Shown: one piece after another, positions 6,470-9,063 of the stretch
How the letters are laid out: each line of letters begins with the position of its first letter
How positions within the stretch are numbered: the first letter of the stretch is position 1
Assembly: GCA_026647295.1 (NCBI GenBank)
Contig: JAPKHB010000142.1
Span: 1-9,063 of the forward strand
Direction: 5' to 3'
DNA length: 9,063 nt
Origin: Planctomycetota bacterium
Lineage (GTDB): Bacteria > Planctomycetota > PLA2 > JAEUHO01
The notes under the pieces: model-generated
What the model was told of the DNA's origin: nothing
The model's database searches: none
Seen by the model: only the letters and a program-made list of their open reading frames with translations
Made by a program: the position numbers and the translations under genes

Positions 6470-7649
6470 ATGCGGGCGGCTTCGCCGTAGAGGACATCCC
6501 GGCGGCGAGGGCGCGCAACCGTGCGACGATGCGGGCGAACGCTTCCGCGGCCCGGTCGACGTCGGCGTCGGTCGTGCCTTCGCCGACGCTCACGCGCACG
6601 GTCTGGGCGGCGCGCCGGCGCGAGAGGCCGATGGCCATCAGCCCCGGGCTGGGGTCGGTGCCGCCCAGCGCGCACGCGCTGCCGGTCGAGACGGCGAAGC
6701 CTTCGAGGTCCATGTTGATCATCGCCGCTTCGCCCTCGACGCCGTCGACCTCGATCGTGAGCACGCCCGGCAGGCCCGCGCCGCCCGGACCCACGGCGTG
6801 TACGCCGGTGACGGCCCCGATTCGGGCTTCCCAGCGCGCGATGAGGCGGCGGTAGCGTGCGGCGCGTTCCTCGGTCTCGGCGATCGCCGGTGCGAGCGCC
6901 GCCGCCGTGGCGAGGGCGCCCGTCACGTTCTCGGTCCCGGGACGCAGACCTTCCTCCTGGACACCGCCGCGCAGCCAGGGCACGAGGCGCGTCCCGCGCC
7001 GAACGTACAGCAGTCCCATCCCCGGCGGGCCGCCGAACTTGTGCGGCGACCACGCGATCGCGGCGGCGCCGAGATCCTCCGGCCGGCTCGGAAGCCGGCC
7101 GGGTCCGAGGGCGGCGTCGCACACCAGGGGGACGCCCAGCGGGGCCAGGCGTTCGGCGACCTCGCGGACCGGGAACACGGCGCCCATCTCGTGGTTGGCC
7201 AGCATCAGCGCCACCAGCGCGGCCCCCGGTCGCGCCGCCTCCACCAACGCGTCGGGGTCCAGCGTCCCTGCCTTTCCCACCGGGACCACGACGCGCTCGA
7301 ACCCCTGGGACGCCAGGGCCGCCAGCGGCTCCCCCACGGCCGGGTGCTCGACCGCACCGCACACCAGGCGGCGCGAGATGCCGGCGCGTGCCGCGGCGAC
7401 GCCATACAGGGCGATCTGGAGCGCCTCGGTCGCGCCCGAGGCGAAGACGAGTTCGCGCGGCCGAACGCCAAGGGCCGCGGCGGCCCGCGTGCGGGCCAGT
7501 TCGAGGGCGTCCTTGGCCGCGCGCCCCTCCAGGTGCGGGCTCGACGGGTTGCCCGGCCCCCGGCCCAGCCCGCGCTCCAGGGCCTCGCGCGCCGCGGGGC
7601 ACAGCGGCGCCGAGGCCACGTGATCCAGGTAGACGCGCGGCGTGGGCAC
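6468..7649 (-). CDS. Cysteine desulfurase, NifS/IscS family (PLP-dependent)
   Basis: Fold type I aminotransferase-class enzyme that removes sulfur from cysteine as an enzyme-bound persulfide for Fe-S clusters or thio-cofactors; 393 aa, full length. N-terminal YLDHVASAP replaces the usual YLDNAATTP. SGATEALQIAL (71-81) binds cofactor phosphate; EHPAV has His102; NHEMGAVFPV (152-161); CDAALGPGRLP has Asp178; SPHKFGGPPGMG (201-212) has the PLP lysine Lys204; GGVQEEGLRPGTEN follows; STGSACALGG (321-330) has the persulfide Cys326. At residue 181, where IscS-type enzymes have a conserved Gln (D-x-x-Q) contacting the cofactor, this protein has Leu. The start is the GTG at 7649: no other start fits and no ribosome site is visible, so it may be leaderless. 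It lies upstream of dnaA on the same strand, with no isc or suf scaffold genes in view, so I give no symbol. Confidence 0.9.
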   Translation of the reverse strand: MPTPRVYLDHVASAPLCPAAREALERGLGRGPGNPSSPHLEGRAAKDALELARTRAAAALGVRPRELVFASGATEALQIALYGVAAARAGISRRLVCGAVEHPAVGEPLAALASQGFERVVVPVGKAGTLDPDALVEAARPGAALVALMLANHEMGAVFPVREVAERLAPLGVPLVCDAALGPGRLPSRPEDLGAAAIAWSPHKFGGPPGMGLLYVRRGTRLVPWLRGGVQEEGLRPGTENVTGALATAAALAPAIAETEERAARYRRLIARWEARIGAVTGVHAVGPGGAGLPGVLTIEVDGVEGEAAMINMDLEGFAVSTGSACALGGTDPSPGLMAIGLSRRRAAQTVRVSVGEGTTDADVDRAAEAFARIVARLRALAAGMSSTAKPPA

Positions 7650-7666
7650 GCTGGTACTGTAGCCGC

Positions 7667-7686
7667 GCCGCCCTCGTTCGGGCGGC
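7667..7686. repeat. 7-bp hairpin in the divergent desulfurase-trpG gap
   Basis: GCCGCCC (7667-7673) and GGGCGGC (7680-7686) pair perfectly around a 6-base loop. There is no T-run on either side, so it is not a standard terminator. It lies in the 98-bp gap between divergently transcribed genes, where it might be an operator or a leader structure. Confidence 0.4.
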
Positions 7687-7747
7687 CTCCTCCCAGGTTC
7701 TCCACCGCACTTCCCCGCCCTGGGAACCGCGGTGCCACAGGCTCTGC

Positions 7748-8368
7748 GTGCCGTCCCCCGTCCTGGTGATCGACAACTACGACTCGTTCACGCACAACGC
7801 GGTGGACCTCCTCGCCCAACTCGGCGCCCGGCTCGAGGTGCGGCGCAACGACGAGGTGGATCCCGAGGCGGCCGCGGGCCGGGCCTACGCCGGATTGGTC
7901 ATCAGTCCGGGGCCCGGGCGGCCGCGCGACGCCGGCGCGACGCCGGGCCTCCTGGCCGCCTGGCCCGCGCAGGTGCCCGTGCTCGGGATCTGTCTCGGGC
8001 ACCAGGCGCTCGCCGAGGCCTTCGGCGGGGGGGTCGTGAGGGCCCGGGAGCCGCTCCACGGCAGCGCGACGTGGATCGACCGCGGGCCGGCCCGCCGGGG
8101 GGACCTCGTCGCGGCCCTGCCCCGTCGCTTCCAGGCCGCCCGCTACCACTCGCTCGTGGTCGACCCGGACCGCGTGGGGCGGGGCTTGCGGGTGACCTGC
8201 TGGTCGGAGCGGGGCGAGGTGATGGGCCTCGCCCATCGGGACCGGCCGTGGGAGGGCGTGCAGTTCCACCCGGAGAGCTATCTGACGCCCGAGGGGCCGC
8301 GCCTACTGGCCGCCTTCCTGCGCCGCTGCGGCTTTCGGCCGCGCGCGGTCGGCGGCGTGCGGCGCTGA
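7748..8368 (+). CDS. Class I glutamine amidotransferase, anthranilate / aminodeoxychorismate synthase component II
   Basis: Glutaminase subunit that hydrolyses glutamine and passes ammonia to a chorismate-using partner (TrpE for tryptophan, or PabB for folate); 206 aa, usual length. VLVIDNYDSFTHNAVDLL (5-22) matches the family start. SPGPGRPRDAG (53-63) forms the oxyanion region. The nucleophile is Cys82 in GICLGHQAL (80-88), and the triad is completed by His174 and Glu176 in VQFHPES. HGSA (104-107) and RYHSLVV (132-138) also fit. The GTG start at 7748 leaves only three residues before VLVID; a weak AGG lies 6 nt upstream. No upstream in-frame start was found. It is divergent from the desulfurase gene and 169 bp before pyrF. 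No trpE, pabB or trpD is in the window, so trpG and pabA cannot be told apart. The C-terminal FRPRAVGGVRR tail reaches into a decamer repeat. Confidence 0.92.
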   Translation: MPSPVLVIDNYDSFTHNAVDLLAQLGARLEVRRNDEVDPEAAAGRAYAGLVISPGPGRPRDAGATPGLLAAWPAQVPVLGICLGHQALAEAFGGGVVRAREPLHGSATWIDRGPARRGDLVAALPRRFQAARYHSLVVDPDRVGRGLRVTCWSERGEVMGLAHRDRPWEGVQFHPESYLTPEGPRLLAAFLRRCGFRPRAVGGVRR

Positions 8369-8410
8369 TCGGCGCTGATCGGCGCGGACCGGCGCGGACC
8401 GGCGCCGGGC
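8361..8410. repeat. Decamer tandem repeats across the trpG/pabA stop codon
   Basis: GGCGCTGATC occurs twice (8361-8380), then GGCGCGGACC twice (8381-8400), then a partial GGCGCCGGGC (8401-8410). All units begin GGCGC, with an exact 10-base period. The TGA stop of the amidotransferase gene (8366-8368) lies in the first unit. This looks like stepwise slippage or duplication. Confidence 0.8.
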
Positions 8411-8491
8411 GACGGGGCCCGCGGCGGATGCGTCGGGACCGCCGGGGGTTTCGGGCCGGCCGGGCCGTGTCCGGGCTCGCCGCGCGACGGC

Positions 8492-8511
8492 ATCCGGGGC
8501 AAGATCCGGGG
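8492..8511. repeat. Short direct repeat upstream of pyrF
   Basis: ATCCGGGG occurs at 8492-8499 and 8504-8511, a 12-base period, about 30 bases before the pyrF start. It may be a protein-binding site or chance in GC-rich sequence. No convincing promoter was found in the trpG-pyrF gap. Confidence 0.25.
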
Positions 8512-8537
8512 TCGACGGCCCTCCCGGAGACCTTCCG

Positions 8538-9063
8538 ATGTGGTTCGAGCGCCTCGAGCAGGCCCGCGTGGAACGGGGCACGGTGCTGTGCGTCGGGATC
8601 GACCCGCGGATCGACCAGATCCCTGCCGACCTCGGGCCGGCGGCGGAGGTCGAGCGCACGCTCACGCGATTCGGGGTCGAGGTGCTCGACCTGTGCGCCC
8701 CCTACGCCGCCTGCTTCAAGCCGCAGATCGCCTTCTTCGAGGAACACGGCTTGGCCGGACTCAAGGCCTACGCGGCCATCCTTGCCGAGGCCCGCCGGCG
8801 CGGCGCGGCGGTGATCGGGGACATAAAGCGCGGCGACATCGGATCCACCGCCGAGGCCTACGCGCGGGCACACCTGCGGCCCGGAGGCGACCTGGAGGCG
8901 GGCGCCGTCACCCTCTCGCCCTTCCTGGGGCGGGACTCGCTCGAGCCCTTCGTCGTCGAAGCCGCCCGTCACGGCAAGGGCCTCTACGTGCTCGTGCACA
9001 CCTCCAACGCCGGCCGCCGGGACCTCCAGGACCTGGAACTGGCCTCCGGCCGGCGGCCGGTCT
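8538..9063 (+). CDS. pyrF: Orotidine 5'-phosphate decarboxylase, type 2 (partial, 3' end outside window)
   Basis: Catalyses the last step of UMP synthesis, decarboxylating OMP; a cytosolic TIM barrel. 175 codons are visible and the frame is still open at the window edge. VGIDPRID (19-26) with Asp22 and CFKPQIAFFE (59-68) with Lys61 are substrate-binding. DIKRGDIGST (95-104) holds the Asp95-Lys97-Asp100 catalytic group. TLSPFLGRDSLEPF (125-138) and VLVHTSN (151-157) are typical of the longer type 2 subfamily rather than the short E. coli type. ATG 8538 is supported by GGAG at 8526-8529, 8 nt upstream. It follows the amidotransferase gene in the same direction after 169 bp, so the two may be co-transcribed, but the gap and repeats leave this open. 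No missing key residues in the visible part. Confidence 0.93.
   Translation, partial: MWFERLEQARVERGTVLCVGIDPRIDQIPADLGPAAEVERTLTRFGVEVLDLCAPYAACFKPQIAFFEEHGLAGLKAYAAILAEARRRGAAVIGDIKRGDIGSTAEAYARAHLRPGGDLEAGAVTLSPFLGRDSLEPFVVEAARHGKGLYVLVHTSNAGRRDLQDLELASGRRPV

Noticed and set aside
6187..7776. N-terminal extension of the dnaA frame through the desulfurase gene
   Set aside because: The extra residues are arginine- and glycine-rich shadow sequence antisense or out of frame to a clear gene; DnaA homology starts at the ATG 6186.
8303..8999. Minus-strand open frames opposite trpG and pyrF
   Set aside because: Arginine/proline/alanine-rich translations typical of shadows; the plus-strand genes carry intact catalytic motifs.
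1..9063. Mobile element, CRISPR array, tRNA/rRNA or defence system
   Set aside because: No transposase or integrase motifs, no spaced identical repeats of CRISPR size, and no tRNA or rRNA signatures were seen.

Overview
This window is a replication-origin neighbourhood from a very GC-rich bacterium. Most genes are on the minus strand, which reads (right to left) cysteine desulfurase, dnaA, putative oriC, dnaN, dciA (DUF721), gyrB. On the right, two genes run on the plus strand: a class I glutamine amidotransferase of the TrpG/PabA type, and pyrF, which the window edge cuts off. On the far left, a short internal piece of cysteine synthase (cysK) on the plus strand runs straight into the 3' end of gyrB.

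Taxonomy can only be inferred. I lean towards Planctomycetota or a neighbouring deep lineage. Reasons are the long-form PyrF with a DIKRGDIGST motif, the DnaN N-terminus with an ASKSPKQVL-like segment, and GyrB with GGGLPGKLADC plus a long insert in its C-terminal half. These are family impressions from memory, not a search result.

Layout: 1-120 cysK fragment; 142-2646 gyrB; 2643-3002 dciA, which overlaps gyrB by an ATGA; 3078-4190 dnaN; 4191-4764 gene-free dnaA-dnaN gap. That gap holds three same-facing DnaA-box-like sites, one weaker opposing site and a relatively AT-rich patch, and is the best oriC candidate. Then come 4765-6186 dnaA; 6187-6467 the dnaA leader with a sigma70-like promoter and a perfect 8-bp inverted repeat; 6468-7649 a cysteine desulfurase of the NifS/IscS family; 7650-7747 a divergent intergenic gap; 7748-8368 trpG/pabA; 8361-8410 decamer tandem repeats over the trpG stop codon; 8538-9063 the 5' part of pyrF.

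The core genes form one functional set. DnaA opens the origin, DciA is the likely loader of the replicative helicase, DnaN is the sliding clamp, and GyrB with GyrA (not in the window) removes positive supercoils. recF, often found between dnaN and gyrB, is absent, and dciA occupies its place. I see no mobile element, CRISPR array, tRNA, rRNA or clearly new biological system. The most notable points are the broken cysK piece, the compact origin, the dciA-gyrB coupling, a glutamine-to-leucine change at a PLP-contact position of the cysteine desulfurase, and the repeat structures near dnaA and trpG.
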